This document shows positions 15,378 through 25,400 of a stretch of DNA of 38,588 nt, one piece after another (the stretch's first letter is position 1; each line of letters begins with the position of its first letter). Location of the stretch: assembly GCA_028280565.1 (NCBI GenBank), contig JANQLQ010000117.1, positions 1-38,588 of the forward strand, given 5' to 3'. The stretch is from Fulvivirga sp. Its GTDB lineage: Bacteria; Bacteroidota; Bacteroidia; Cytophagales; Cyclobacteriaceae. The position numbers and the translations under genes are program-made. A model generated the notes under the pieces. It had not been told where the DNA came from and ran no database searches. It worked only from the letters and a program-made list of their open reading frames with translations.

Positions 15378-16457
15378 ATGAAAAAAGCCGATTCACCCGT
15401 CATGAAATTATTGTTGGACCCCAACTTCCAAGATTGGGTGTTGGATCCCACCGATGACCGCGATCATTTTTGGAGCGAATGGATCGCCCAAGACCCTCAG
15501 CGGCAGCAGGACGTCGACCAAGCCAAGGCCCTCATGAAGAGCATAGGTTTCCAAACCCCCGTTTCTGGCCTCGACGAAAAAGCTGTTTTCCAAAAGATCA
15601 AGGCCGGGATACAACTAGAAGAACTTTCCGATGAGCTGAATTTATCGAGAGAGGGCACGGACGAACAAGTAGATGACACCGTCGAAGAGACCGTGATTTA
15701 TTCCCTCCCGGTAAAAGGCTCTTCTACCCGGTGGCTGTACAGGATAGCTGCTACCTTAGCGCTGATCATAGCATCCACCGCCACCTATTTCTATTATTTT
15801 GTAAACAGTACCGAAACTTACACCACTGCCTTTGGTGAAACCAAAGAGGTAACCCTTCCCGATGGGTCATTCGTTGTCCTGAATGCCAATTCAACCCTTT
15901 CACTGGACCCTTCATGGCCCCATGATGAGCGCCGTGTGGAGCTGACGGGAGAGGCCTATTTTTCCGTGATCCATACGGAGAACGACCAAAAATTCATTGT
16001 CCGTTCCAATCATATCGAAGTAGAGGTCTTAGGAACGGAATTCAATTTGAATAACCGGCGGGGCACGACACAGGTCGTGCTGGAATCAGGTGAAGTAAAG
16101 ATCAACCTCCCGGCCGTTGATGGAGTTGAAAAAACGGTTATGATGGCTCCCGGGGACCTCGTGGAAGTGTCTGAAAAGGATAACAAGATCACCAAAAAAG
16201 TGACGAATACCCGGGTGTATTCCTCCTGGAAGAACGGGGAACTGATCTTCAACGGCGTACCCTTGGACCAAGTCTTTGAGACCATACAAGACCGGTATGG
16301 CTACGATGTGATCGTGAAAGGAGAAGAAATTGAAAATATGCTTTTCGAAGCTGAGATCCAGTCTACCGATTTAGACCTGGTCCTGCGAGTGATTTCACGC
16401 TCCTTCAATTTAAGTATAACCAAAAACAACAATGAGATTATGGTAGAAAAAAGATAG
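15378..16457 (+). CDS. FecR-family anti-sigma factor
   Basis: This 359-residue protein has a cytoplasmic sigma-binding part with the typical FxxWVxxPxxxxxxFWxxW pattern (NFQDWVLDPTDDRDHFWSEW, residues 16-35). One membrane helix lies near 118-140. The periplasmic FecR domain (about 145-250, with EVTLPDGSFVVLNANSTLS and ELTGEAYFSV) is followed by a C-terminal DUF4974 domain (about 285-357, GVPLDQVFETIQDRYGYDV). It would hold the upstream ECF sigma factor inactive until the STN domain of the downstream SusC signals transport. The start at ATG 15378 follows a hairpin-containing leader; susC begins 83 bases after its stop. Confidence 0.93.
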   Translation: MKKADSPVMKLLLDPNFQDWVLDPTDDRDHFWSEWIAQDPQRQQDVDQAKALMKSIGFQTPVSGLDEKAVFQKIKAGIQLEELSDELNLSREGTDEQVDDTVEETVIYSLPVKGSSTRWLYRIAATLALIIASTATYFYYFVNSTETYTTAFGETKEVTLPDGSFVVLNANSTLSLDPSWPHDERRVELTGEAYFSVIHTENDQKFIVRSNHIEVEVLGTEFNLNNRRGTTQVVLESGEVKINLPAVDGVEKTVMMAPGDLVEVSEKDNKITKKVTNTRVYSSWKNGELIFNGVPLDQVFETIQDRYGYDVIVKGEEIENMLFEAEIQSTDLDLVLRVISRSFNLSITKNNNEIMVEKR

Positions 16458-16540
16458 AAACTAAAAAACCTGCCAATCTACTCTGCTAGCCCGCATCGAG
16501 ATTGACAGGATTAATTAATGAACAACCTAAAATTAGTATT

Positions 16541-19500
16541 ATGAACAAACACTTACAACGTTCAGGCAAAATTCTGCTGGTGCTCTTCCTTTTTGTTGCC
16601 ATAAAGACAAGTGCCCAGGGTTTAGCCTCCATACAACCCTTACCATCACAACAGATCGAGGGTTTACAAAATGAACAATCCTTAAATGCCGTTCTCAAAA
16701 GAATTGGAGAAAAGTTCAATATCAAATTTGCCTACGACCTGGAGGCCGTCGTGGGTAAAGTAGTAGATGTGGAACTCAACGGGGATAACCCCGAAGATAT
16801 GCTCACCAGGCTCCTCAAGCCTTATGATCTTTTGTTTGAAAAGATCGACGCTCAACACTACGTGATCTATACCGGGGATGAGTCAACAGGAAAAACGAAA
16901 AAGCCAAAAAAGAAAAGGGCTCTTGATCCTGGTCAGTATCTATCCTCTCCCAAGGTAGAAGTATCTTCCACCCGGATTTTAGAGCCTAATGAAGTTTTAC
17001 AGCATACCATAAGTGGTTCAGTGGTTGATGAAGAAGGGGAGCCTTTACCTGGTGCTACTGTACTGGAAAAAGGGACCACAAACGGTACGATAACCGATGC
17101 CAATGGTGCATTCACGTTGATCGTTGCTGATCAGTACGCTACACTAAGTGTTTCATTTGTAGGGTATACACCCGAGGAAATAGCGTTAAATGGGAGGTCC
17201 CAGGTAAATGTGGTCATGTACCCTGATGTTAAGTCGCTGCAGGAGATAGTGGTCGTGGGATACGGAACCCAGAAAAAATCTGACCTGACAGGATCCGTGT
17301 CGTCCATAAAGCCGGAAGAGATACAGGATTTGGCCATGCCTTCACTGGACCAGGCCATACAGGGGCGAGCCGCCGGGGTATTCGTCAGCCGGAATAGCGG
17401 GGCACCGGGCTCCGGGGCTGAAATATTCATCCGGGGCGCAGGCTCTATACAAGGTACTGATCCGCTTTGGATCATTGACGGTATACGTACCTCGCCTGGG
17501 GTCAACTTCAACATGAATGATGTGGAGAGCATCGAGATCCTCAAAGATGCTTCTGCTGCCGCCATCTATGGCTCGGCCGCCGCGAATGGTGTTATCGTGG
17601 TCACAACTAAAAGAGGGCAGGAAGGGACGACCAAAGTCAGCTTCAATTCTTATGCAGGGATCACCTCGCCCTTAGGATTACCGGATCCGCTCAATACCGA
17701 GCAATATGCGGAAATAAAAAACGAAGCGTTTGACCTGGCCGGTGAGCCGCGTATCCAGGCCTTTGCAGACCCCAACAACCTTCCGGATGTATCCACAGAT
17801 TGGCTGGATGTGATGTATGGAAATGGGAACATCCAGAACTATGACCTGTCGATAAGCGGGGGTAACCAAACATCTAGTTTTTTCATATCAGGAGGCTATT
17901 TCAAAGAAGAAGGAACCCATGTGGGTAGCGATTTTGAGCGATACTCCCTTCGTGCTAATTCTGATTTTAGCTTAGGGGACCGGGTGAAGATCGGGGAGTC
18001 TATTTTCCTGACACATTCCCTTAGGGATCCAAAGAATGCCGCCAATAATAGTTGGATCAGGGCTACGCCCGCTTTGCCGGTATTCAACCCTGCCAATAGG
18101 TTTGGAGGGTTCGGTACTGTTGATAGGCAAGAGTACCAATACGCGGGGGGAAACCCTTTGGCGGACGAGCTTAGAATCGACGAATTGCGCAAAGAATACC
18201 GCGTGGGCGGTAATGTCTACCTGGACGTTAAAATAATAGAAGGCCTTAACTTCAGGGCTAATTTAGGAGGGAATTTCAGGTTTCAAAATGACAGGGAATT
18301 TAGAGATACCTATTTAGGAGGCGGCGCAGCACCGCGGACAGTGGCCAGGTTATCCCAGGAATATGACGAGAATCTCAGGCTACTAGGAAATGGCGTACTT
18401 ACCTATAACAAGCAAATTCAGAAACACAAATTTACGATCTTGGCCGGTTATGAAGCGATCAGGACGGATATCCAGCGATATGCGGCCGAAGGAGCTGGCT
18501 TTATAGGCAATTTAGACGTAATCAATGGCTCTGATCCCGATGCCAGGAACTCCACCGGGCAGGACCTCAGTGACCGGATCGTTTCGCAGTTCGGACGTAT
18601 CAACTATAGCTATGATGATAAATACCTTTTTACAGCCAATGTCAGGAGAGACGGCAGCAGTTTATTTTCCGAAGATGAGCGATATGGCGTTTTTCCCTCG
18701 GCATCGGTCGGTTGGAGGATCATCAACGAAGAATTTATGGAGCCACTTTCTTTCTTATCCGATCTTAAGCTGCGGGCCAGCTATGGTATATTAGGAAACA
18801 GCTCCGGGCTAGGGAGGTACCTTTTCCAACCTGCCTACACCAATGCCACCACTCTCTATACTTTTGGTGCTAATCAAAACGTTAGGGAAGGTTTGAGACC
18901 GGCCCGTTTTGCTAACGAGGAAATAAGATGGGAAGAGATTGAGACCTTGGATATAGGGTTGGACCTGGCACTGTTGGAAAACAGGCTCACCTTAACGGCG
19001 GATTATTACATTAGAAACACCAATGATCTTTTGCTTACCGTGGGCCTTCCTCCTTCGGCGGGCTTTTTACAACATGCTTGGTACAGCAGACCTCTCGACC
19101 CGATCGTGAACATAGGTCAGATGCAAAACAGGGGACTAGAGTTGGCTTTAAGCTATAGGGACCAACTCAATGACGATCTCTTTTTCAATATTTCTGCCAA
19201 TGCCTCCTACAATGAAAACGAAGTAAAGAGGCTGAATGAAGACGAAAGGATTGTAGCCGGAAGGTGGGATGGCGATGGAAATGTTACGGTCACGGAGGTC
19301 GGCAGGCCGCTCGGATCCTATTACGGTTTCATCGTAGACGGTATCATTCAAAGCGAGGCAGAACTGGAGGCTTTGAATGCAGGTGCACCGGATGGCATTT
19401 ATACGAATGCAGGTACTGGACCGGGTGATTTCAGGTACCGCGATATTGGCCGCTTTGATGAAAACGGTGAATTTGTGCCCGAACCCGACGGCGAGATCAC

Positions 19501-20026
19501 AAGTGCCGATCGTACGTTTATCGGCAACCCTTGGCCGAAATGGATCTTTGGATTTAATACCAATATCGAATACAAAAACTTTGACCTTTCCTTGTTTTTC
19601 CAGGGTATGGCAGGAGTAGATCGTTTTAATAGCTTTAAATCACTCACGCACAACCTGAATGGAGATTTTAGCATGACCACGGATGCACTGGGTCGTTGGA
19701 CGCCTGAAAACCGTAACAATGATCAGCCCAGGATTATTAACGATGATCCCAACAGGAACCGGTCAAGAGTATCGTCCTACTTCGTGGAAGACGGCTCTTT
19801 CCTAAGACTGAAAAATGTGCAAATAGGCTACACGATCCCCGACGGATGGATCAATGGACTCTCCAGGATGAGGGTTTACGTCAGCGGTCAAAACCTGCTC
19901 ACCTTTACAGCGTATGAAGGGTTCGATCCTGAATTTGATACGGGTAACAATGCCAACAAAGGGATTGACCGGGGAGGATACCCACAGTCTAGGATATTCA
20001 CGGCTGGGTTACAATTAGATTTTTAA
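16541..20026 (+). CDS. susC: SusC/RagA-family TonB-dependent transporter with STN signalling domain
   Basis: From ATG 16541 the protein has 1161 residues. In order: signal peptide (to about 26, KTSAQ), STN domain (about 46-110, LNAVLKRIGEKFNIKFAYD), CarboxypepD-regulatory-like domain (about 155-235, ISGSVVDEEGEPLPGATV), plug domain (about 245-355, with the SusC signature PLWIIDGI and SIEILKDASAAAIYG), and a 22-strand barrel ending in Phe. It imports oligosaccharides across the outer membrane with energy from TonB. The STN domain allows signalling to the FecR anti-sigma encoded just upstream. A TTG 13 codons upstream is rejected because the signal peptide begins at this ATG. The SusD partner follows 10 bases after its stop. 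Confidence 0.95.
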   Translation: MNKHLQRSGKILLVLFLFVAIKTSAQGLASIQPLPSQQIEGLQNEQSLNAVLKRIGEKFNIKFAYDLEAVVGKVVDVELNGDNPEDMLTRLLKPYDLLFEKIDAQHYVIYTGDESTGKTKKPKKKRALDPGQYLSSPKVEVSSTRILEPNEVLQHTISGSVVDEEGEPLPGATVLEKGTTNGTITDANGAFTLIVADQYATLSVSFVGYTPEEIALNGRSQVNVVMYPDVKSLQEIVVVGYGTQKKSDLTGSVSSIKPEEIQDLAMPSLDQAIQGRAAGVFVSRNSGAPGSGAEIFIRGAGSIQGTDPLWIIDGIRTSPGVNFNMNDVESIEILKDASAAAIYGSAAANGVIVVTTKRGQEGTTKVSFNSYAGITSPLGLPDPLNTEQYAEIKNEAFDLAGEPRIQAFADPNNLPDVSTDWLDVMYGNGNIQNYDLSISGGNQTSSFFISGGYFKEEGTHVGSDFERYSLRANSDFSLGDRVKIGESIFLTHSLRDPKNAANNSWIRATPALPVFNPANRFGGFGTVDRQEYQYAGGNPLADELRIDELRKEYRVGGNVYLDVKIIEGLNFRANLGGNFRFQNDREFRDTYLGGGAAPRTVARLSQEYDENLRLLGNGVLTYNKQIQKHKFTILAGYEAIRTDIQRYAAEGAGFIGNLDVINGSDPDARNSTGQDLSDRIVSQFGRINYSYDDKYLFTANVRRDGSSLFSEDERYGVFPSASVGWRIINEEFMEPLSFLSDLKLRASYGILGNSSGLGRYLFQPAYTNATTLYTFGANQNVREGLRPARFANEEIRWEEIETLDIGLDLALLENRLTLTADYYIRNTNDLLLTVGLPPSAGFLQHAWYSRPLDPIVNIGQMQNRGLELALSYRDQLNDDLFFNISANASYNENEVKRLNEDERIVAGRWDGDGNVTVTEVGRPLGSYYGFIVDGIIQSEAELEALNAGAPDGIYTNAGTGPGDFRYRDIGRFDENGEFVPEPDGEITSADRTFIGNPWPKWIFGFNTNIEYKNFDLSLFFQGMAGVDRFNSFKSLTHNLNGDFSMTTDALGRWTPENRNNDQPRIINDDPNRNRSRVSSYFVEDGSFLRLKNVQIGYTIPDGWINGLSRMRVYVSGQNLLTFTAYEGFDPEFDTGNNANKGIDRGGYPQSRIFTAGLQLDF

Positions 20027-20036
20027 ACATACCATC

Positions 20037-21557
20037 ATGAAAAATAGTATAGTTTTCGCAATACCACTCTGCCTGGCCCTGGTGCTTGGCTGTAGTGACG
20101 ATTTCTTGGATATTTCGGATCCTAACAGCTTGGTCACGGATGAGGTATATACAGATTACCAGGCCTCGATCCTGGCCATTAATGGTGCGTATGCCCCGTT
20201 GAAAGAGGTGGACCTTTGGGGAGATCAAATTCATTTTTTTCTCCACCAGGTCACCAATGAATACGGTTTGTTGTGGCAGGGAGATGCCGGGTGGAACCAA
20301 ATGAAAGACTTCTCCCAGCAACCCAATAACCAGACCCTCGATGCGGCTTGGGGCGGTTTGGCTAAAGTGATCCTTCGCTCCAACGAGGCGATACAAGCGC
20401 TGGAGGATTTTGCCGGGACGGAAGCTTTTACCCTTGAGCAAAGAAATGGACTACTAGGGCAGGCTTACTTTCTTAGGGGTTATGCCTTTTTCTTAGGCGT
20501 ACGTACCTTCGGAGAGCAGCCCGTTTCTGTAGATGGCTCGGTAAGAGGCTTCCCGCTGACCCTTTCTCCACCGACAGAACGTGACGCAACTCTTGTACCT
20601 CGCGCCACGGTAGATGAGGTGTACGCACAAATTATCCTGGATTTTGAAAATGCCGAAACCCTGCTGCCTGCTTCATGGGCCAGTGGAGACTTAGGCCGGG
20701 TTACCAGCGGCGCCGCTTCGGCTTACCTGGGTAAAGTTTACCTTTACCAGGAAAATTGGGATCAAGCCATTGCACACTTTGATAAGGTCATCAATAATGC
20801 TTCTTACCAGCTACTAGCCAATTTTGGCGATAACTTCAATGGTGCAGAAGAAAATGGTTCAGAGTCCATTTTCGAGATCCAGTTTTCCAGGGAGCACCCA
20901 TTGAATTCTTTTGACGGAGGACCCGGGCATGTATTTGCGACCCGGCACGCCCCAGAGGAGTTGGATGGATGGGGCAATGTATTTGTGCCGGTAGAAAATT
21001 ATAATAGAATACAAGATGACCCGAGATCGGACGCTACAGTAATAAAACCCGGTGACTTCTTACCTTTTGCAAATGAGGAATACGTGGGTTCGGGACCGGA
21101 AGATTACCGGCCTCGAAAGTTCATTGATATAAACTCCGGGCAGATCAACAATCCCCCATTTGGCTTTTTCAACGGGGGAATAAATATGCCTATGATGCGT
21201 CTAGCCGATGTGTACCTGATGTATGCAGAAGCACAGAATGAAAATGGTAACACAGCAGTAGCGCTAGAATATGTGAATAAGGTAAGAAGAAGAGCCTATG
21301 GCGAACCCATTGATTCCCCATCTATCGTTGCGGACATTGCCGTTGGCGGAGGAGCACCTTTGCTTGCCGCTATCCAGGATGAAAGATACATAGAGCTTTT
21401 TGGAGAGGGGCACCGATGGTTCGACCTGCTACGATGGGAATTGGCCGATGATGTCCTGGGCAGCAGGGGATTTATTCCCGGTACCCATGAAGCAATGCCC
21501 ATCCCGATCGATGAGATCCAACTCAACACAGCGATGGTCCAGAATAATGGCTATTAG
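20037..21557 (+). CDS. susD: SusD/RagB-family surface glycan-binding lipoprotein
   Basis: This 506-residue protein has a lipoprotein signal (LVLGC, Cys19) followed by DDFLDISDPNSLVTDEVYTD, the usual SusD opening. The helical TPR-like body includes LLGQAYFLRGYAFFLGVRTFGEQPV and SAYLGKVYLYQENWDQAIAHFDKVI. The C-terminal RagB/SusD part contains MPMMRLADVYLMYAEAQNENG and the ERYIELFGEGHRWFDLLRW motif. It forms the lid of the SusC transporter and binds the glycan at the cell surface. It is spaced 10 bases from susC and is almost certainly co-transcribed with it. Confidence 0.95.
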   Translation: MKNSIVFAIPLCLALVLGCSDDFLDISDPNSLVTDEVYTDYQASILAINGAYAPLKEVDLWGDQIHFFLHQVTNEYGLLWQGDAGWNQMKDFSQQPNNQTLDAAWGGLAKVILRSNEAIQALEDFAGTEAFTLEQRNGLLGQAYFLRGYAFFLGVRTFGEQPVSVDGSVRGFPLTLSPPTERDATLVPRATVDEVYAQIILDFENAETLLPASWASGDLGRVTSGAASAYLGKVYLYQENWDQAIAHFDKVINNASYQLLANFGDNFNGAEENGSESIFEIQFSREHPLNSFDGGPGHVFATRHAPEELDGWGNVFVPVENYNRIQDDPRSDATVIKPGDFLPFANEEYVGSGPEDYRPRKFIDINSGQINNPPFGFFNGGINMPMMRLADVYLMYAEAQNENGNTAVALEYVNKVRRRAYGEPIDSPSIVADIAVGGGAPLLAAIQDERYIELFGEGHRWFDLLRWELADDVLGSRGFIPGTHEAMPIPIDEIQLNTAMVQNNGY

Positions 21558-21609
21558 TTGCTGGTTGTTATGAATACTTCACTAATTATCATTTTAAAAC
21601 CCATTTAGT

Positions 21610-22344
21610 ATGAAAAATTCAATCCCCCTAGTACTGTGTTCTATGTTGTTGACTTTGTTCACGATCAGCTGTAACGATGCGTCAGAAGAGGTAGTTTCAG
21701 TTGAGTCCGGCACAAAATTGTCGGAAATAGACCTTCTTGAAAAAGAGATGGGAGTCAGCCTGTTTAAAGCTGAAATGGTGTTGACGGATGATGCCAACAC
21801 CAATACTGTGACCCTGCAAATTGCATCTCGAAATGCAGAAGAGTTAAATCATTATTTGACAAACAATGATTTTTCGATCGAACCGGTTCAGTCCATACAA
21901 CCGCTTCAATACCTGGCAGATAGAACGCCAGTGACCCAGGATCAAGAATCTAGTTTGGATAATTCCAAACGAATTTATAGTGAGGTCATCGATCAAAATT
22001 TATCCCCTGGAGTAATGAGTTACAGCATACATGTGAAGCAAAAGATGAGTAAAGCAGGCAGGGAACTGGCCAATGGGTACACATACCAACTTTCCGTCAT
22101 AAGCGGTGAATGGCCCACGTACTTCAGTCTTTACTCTACCGCAAACGTAGGAGTCTCTTTTAAAATCAGACCGATATATCGTGACCCATGGGACATTGCA
22201 GAAATATGTAATGAATTTACGGATTACTGTGATTTTTATCATACCAACTCCTACCACAACTTATACACGGTAGAAGGTAATTACAAAGCCCAGGCACTTG
22301 TAGACTATAATAATATCTCTGATTTTTCTTATAGCTTCTTATGA
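21610..22344 (+). CDS. Uncharacterised lipoprotein downstream of SusD
   Basis: This 244-residue protein has a lipoprotein signal (FTISC, Cys21) and an acidic stretch after the cysteine (NDASEEVVSVESG) that could act in surface export. The remaining sequence is beta-rich with aromatic residues (WPTYFSLYSTANVGVSFKIRPIY, YCDFYHTNSYHNLYTVEG). The position after SusCD is where surface glycan-binding proteins (SGBPs) are often encoded, so a glycan-binding role is possible. It is shorter than typical SGBPs and I recognise no domain. The gene begins 52 bases after susD and is followed by a strong hairpin. Confidence 0.6.
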   Translation: MKNSIPLVLCSMLLTLFTISCNDASEEVVSVESGTKLSEIDLLEKEMGVSLFKAEMVLTDDANTNTVTLQIASRNAEELNHYLTNNDFSIEPVQSIQPLQYLADRTPVTQDQESSLDNSKRIYSEVIDQNLSPGVMSYSIHVKQKMSKAGRELANGYTYQLSVISGEWPTYFSLYSTANVGVSFKIRPIYRDPWDIAEICNEFTDYCDFYHTNSYHNLYTVEGNYKAQALVDYNNISDFSYSFL

Positions 22345-22392
22345 GCCTATTGTTTCTGTTCTGAATGGAATAGAAATGTTGAATGTCTCACC

Positions 22393-22431
22393 AGGCAGTT
22401 AAATGGTCAAACCGTGATCATTTAACTGCCT
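22393..22431 (+). terminator. Long perfect hairpin between the lipoprotein and giant-protein genes
   Basis: AGGCAGTTAAATG (22393-22405) is exactly complementary to CATTTAACTGCCT (22419-22431). With a G-U pair the stem extends to 17 base pairs around a five-base loop (AACCG). It ends 15 bases before the ATG of the next gene and is not followed by a T-run. It may act as a terminator, a 3'-end stabiliser for the susCD part, or a translation control for the giant gene. Confidence 0.55.
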
Positions 22432-22446
22432 ATAAATAAAACACCC

Positions 22447-25400
22447 ATGAAAAACATTTACCATGGATGCAGGGCTCTTATTGTGTCCTGTCTTATCCTA
22501 ACCTTGATACAGGCCGGCTCTTTACCCGGCTATGCGCAAGCACCGACAGCCCCAGCAGGGCTGTCAACTACCGACATAGGAGAAACAACGGTGGACCTGG
22601 TATGGAATGCCGCTACTGATGATGTCGGCGTGACGGACTACGAGGCCGTAGAACTTGGTATAGTAGCCTCCGTACTTCCCCAGGCGGATGCCTTTGTAAG
22701 AGGAGGGAATAATGCCAACGACAACTACGGGCAAGACGAGCTGCTGACCGTTAAAAAGGACGGTAATCTCACCTTTACACGCAGGACGTTCATGAAATTT
22801 GATGTTTCCACGATCCCGGCTTCTTTTGAAAAGGCCATTTTAAGGCTGCATGTGATCGGTTCAGGCGTAGATCTGCATGATATGCACCTGGTCCCAAGCA
22901 ATAGCTGGACCGAAAACGGCATCAAATGGAATAACCAGCCCCCCGTGGATAGTGAGATCCTTGCTACATGGACCACCCCGGGGGTAGGAAATGTCATCGA
23001 TGTAGATCTTACCGGACTGGTAAAGAGCGAGTTAGCAGGAGACCAGTTGTTTTCCATCCGGATCAGCAGCCGGGGGCCACGCTTCATTAATTACGTGAGC
23101 AAAGAGTCCAGTGATGTTGCCCTGCGGCCGGCATTGTTGCTGTTTGACCAAACCTCCGTGTTGGGAACCTCTGCTGGTGATACAACGCTTACCGTGATGA
23201 ACCTCACACCCGGGCAAAGCTATGACCTCGGTGTGCGAGCCCTGGACGGGGACGGCAACCGGTCTGCTATGAGTAACCTCCTTTCGGTAACGACCAACGT
23301 TCCCGTGGAAGAACCATCAGCTCCCGCCAATCTCACTACCACCAGTGTTGCCCAAACTACAGCCGACCTGGTATGGAATACTTCCACAGACAACGTGGCA
23401 GTGACGGGTTATGAAGCCATACAGCTAAGCCCAGCCGATTCTGTGCTGCCGGTCGCGGATGCCTTTGTGAGAGGAGGCAATTCTGCCAATATCAACTACG
23501 GGCAAGATGTGCAGCTCACGGTCAAAAAAGAAGGCAATCTCAGCTTTACCCGGAGGACCTATATGAAGTTTGATGTCTCTTCCTTACCCACATCTTTTGG
23601 TAAAGCCATATTACGACTTCATGTGATCGGTTCCGGGGTGGATCAGCATGACTTGCGACTTGTAGCCACCAACAGTTGGACGGAGAACGGCATCAAGTGG
23701 AACAACCAACCTACAGCAAATAGCGAAGTTCTAGCCACCTGGACCACCCCCGGCGTTGACAATATCATCGAAGTAGACCTTACCGACCTGGTGAGAAATG
23801 AAATGGCCACCGACCAGTTGTTTTCTATCCAGATCCGGAGCCAGGGCCCACGCTTCATTAATTACGTGAGCAAAGAGTCCAGCGATGTAGAGTTAAGACC
23901 TTACCTTATCCTGCTGAATGAGGCACAAGTACTAGGAACGACTCCCGGAGATACCACGCTGACCGTGACAAACCTAAACCCCGGCCAAGTCTATAAAAAT
24001 ATAGCGGTAAGAGCCCTTGACGGCGATGGGAACAAATCGGAGTTCAGTAATCTCGTTCAATTCATTACCGTACCCGACCAGGCTCCCGGTCCCCTGATCG
24101 AAGCGGAGAGTCTGGTAGAGGCCACGTCTGAATTTCCCAAAATATTCAACAATGCCAATGCATCAGGAGGGCAGGTAGTAGCCAATAACTTCACCACCAC
24201 CTTCGTGGACCTGCCCGAGATCTATGGCTTTGATGATGGTACCTTTGTCCTAAGGATAGGGTATCGCAACACGGTTGATCAGCAGAAAAGCCTCGTGGTC
24301 AACGGGGACAAACAGCTTATTACACTTCCAAACAGCAATAACCAATTCTCGGCCACCCAATTTTTACTGCGGCTCAACGTGGGCACATTCAATACCGTAA
24401 GGCTATTGACAGATTTCGGGGACGGAGAAGGAGGGGATTATGACTTTTTCGTACTCGAACAAGCGACAGACGAAATCCCCGATGGCCCCTTGGTCGATGA
24501 CACGAATGATACTTTTGGTTGGAGCCTTGCCGCCAACTATCCCGAGATCGCATCTTATGAGTACTCGCTGGACCGGGGAGAAAGCTGGCAAGATGTAACG
24601 GCAAACCCTCAACCTGTAGGAGATTCCATCTACGCCGTAGGGCAGGTACAGGTACGTGTGAAAGCCGATCCATTGGTCGATAGGCCGGCAGGTTTTCCTG
24701 TGCTTTCCGATAAAGCTTACAGCATTAATGTTTCCACTCCACCCGTAGTGCCGGGGACCCTCATCTGGAGGTTAGGCATAGACGATCAGTCAGCAGGCGA
24801 GCTGACTGCCGAATACGGAACGGTAGATGTAGACTCTCTCACCGTGCCCGCGGATTGGGAAACAAGAAGTGATTGGAGTATCGTAAGAAAGGGACTCAAG
24901 CTGGATCAAAATGGCACATTGGTCTTGAGTTATTCCTTGAGTGAGGTCCCTGGATTTGGCGCAGAGTTCCGTTTCAGGGTACTGGATGCCCACCGGGTCA
25001 TTCCGCAACTCAATGTTTTTTCCAATGAAACCCTGGCAGGACTGATCCAAATTGCGGGGCTGCAAGGGAGTAACGTCAGTTTGAAATACAAAGAGACCTA
25101 TCGCCTTTATATCCCTAAAGAGCTCCTGCAGGTAGGTGAGAATACCCTTCGTTTATCATTGGATAATGGTCTGTTTGCCAACGACCAGGGGGATGCCTTT
25201 CATCGTTTTGAATGGGATTACCTCGCCTTGGAGGCGCTTGGGGCACCTGCCAATGAACCCATACATGGCCGTTATATCACCTTGGGTAATGATTTCCGGG
25301 CAAATGATCAAAACATCAAAGCACGTACCGCCTTCTTGCTGTCAAAATGGAGTGGCATAGCCTACAGCGGTAACTGGATGCGAGTAGGGATTACCATCGA

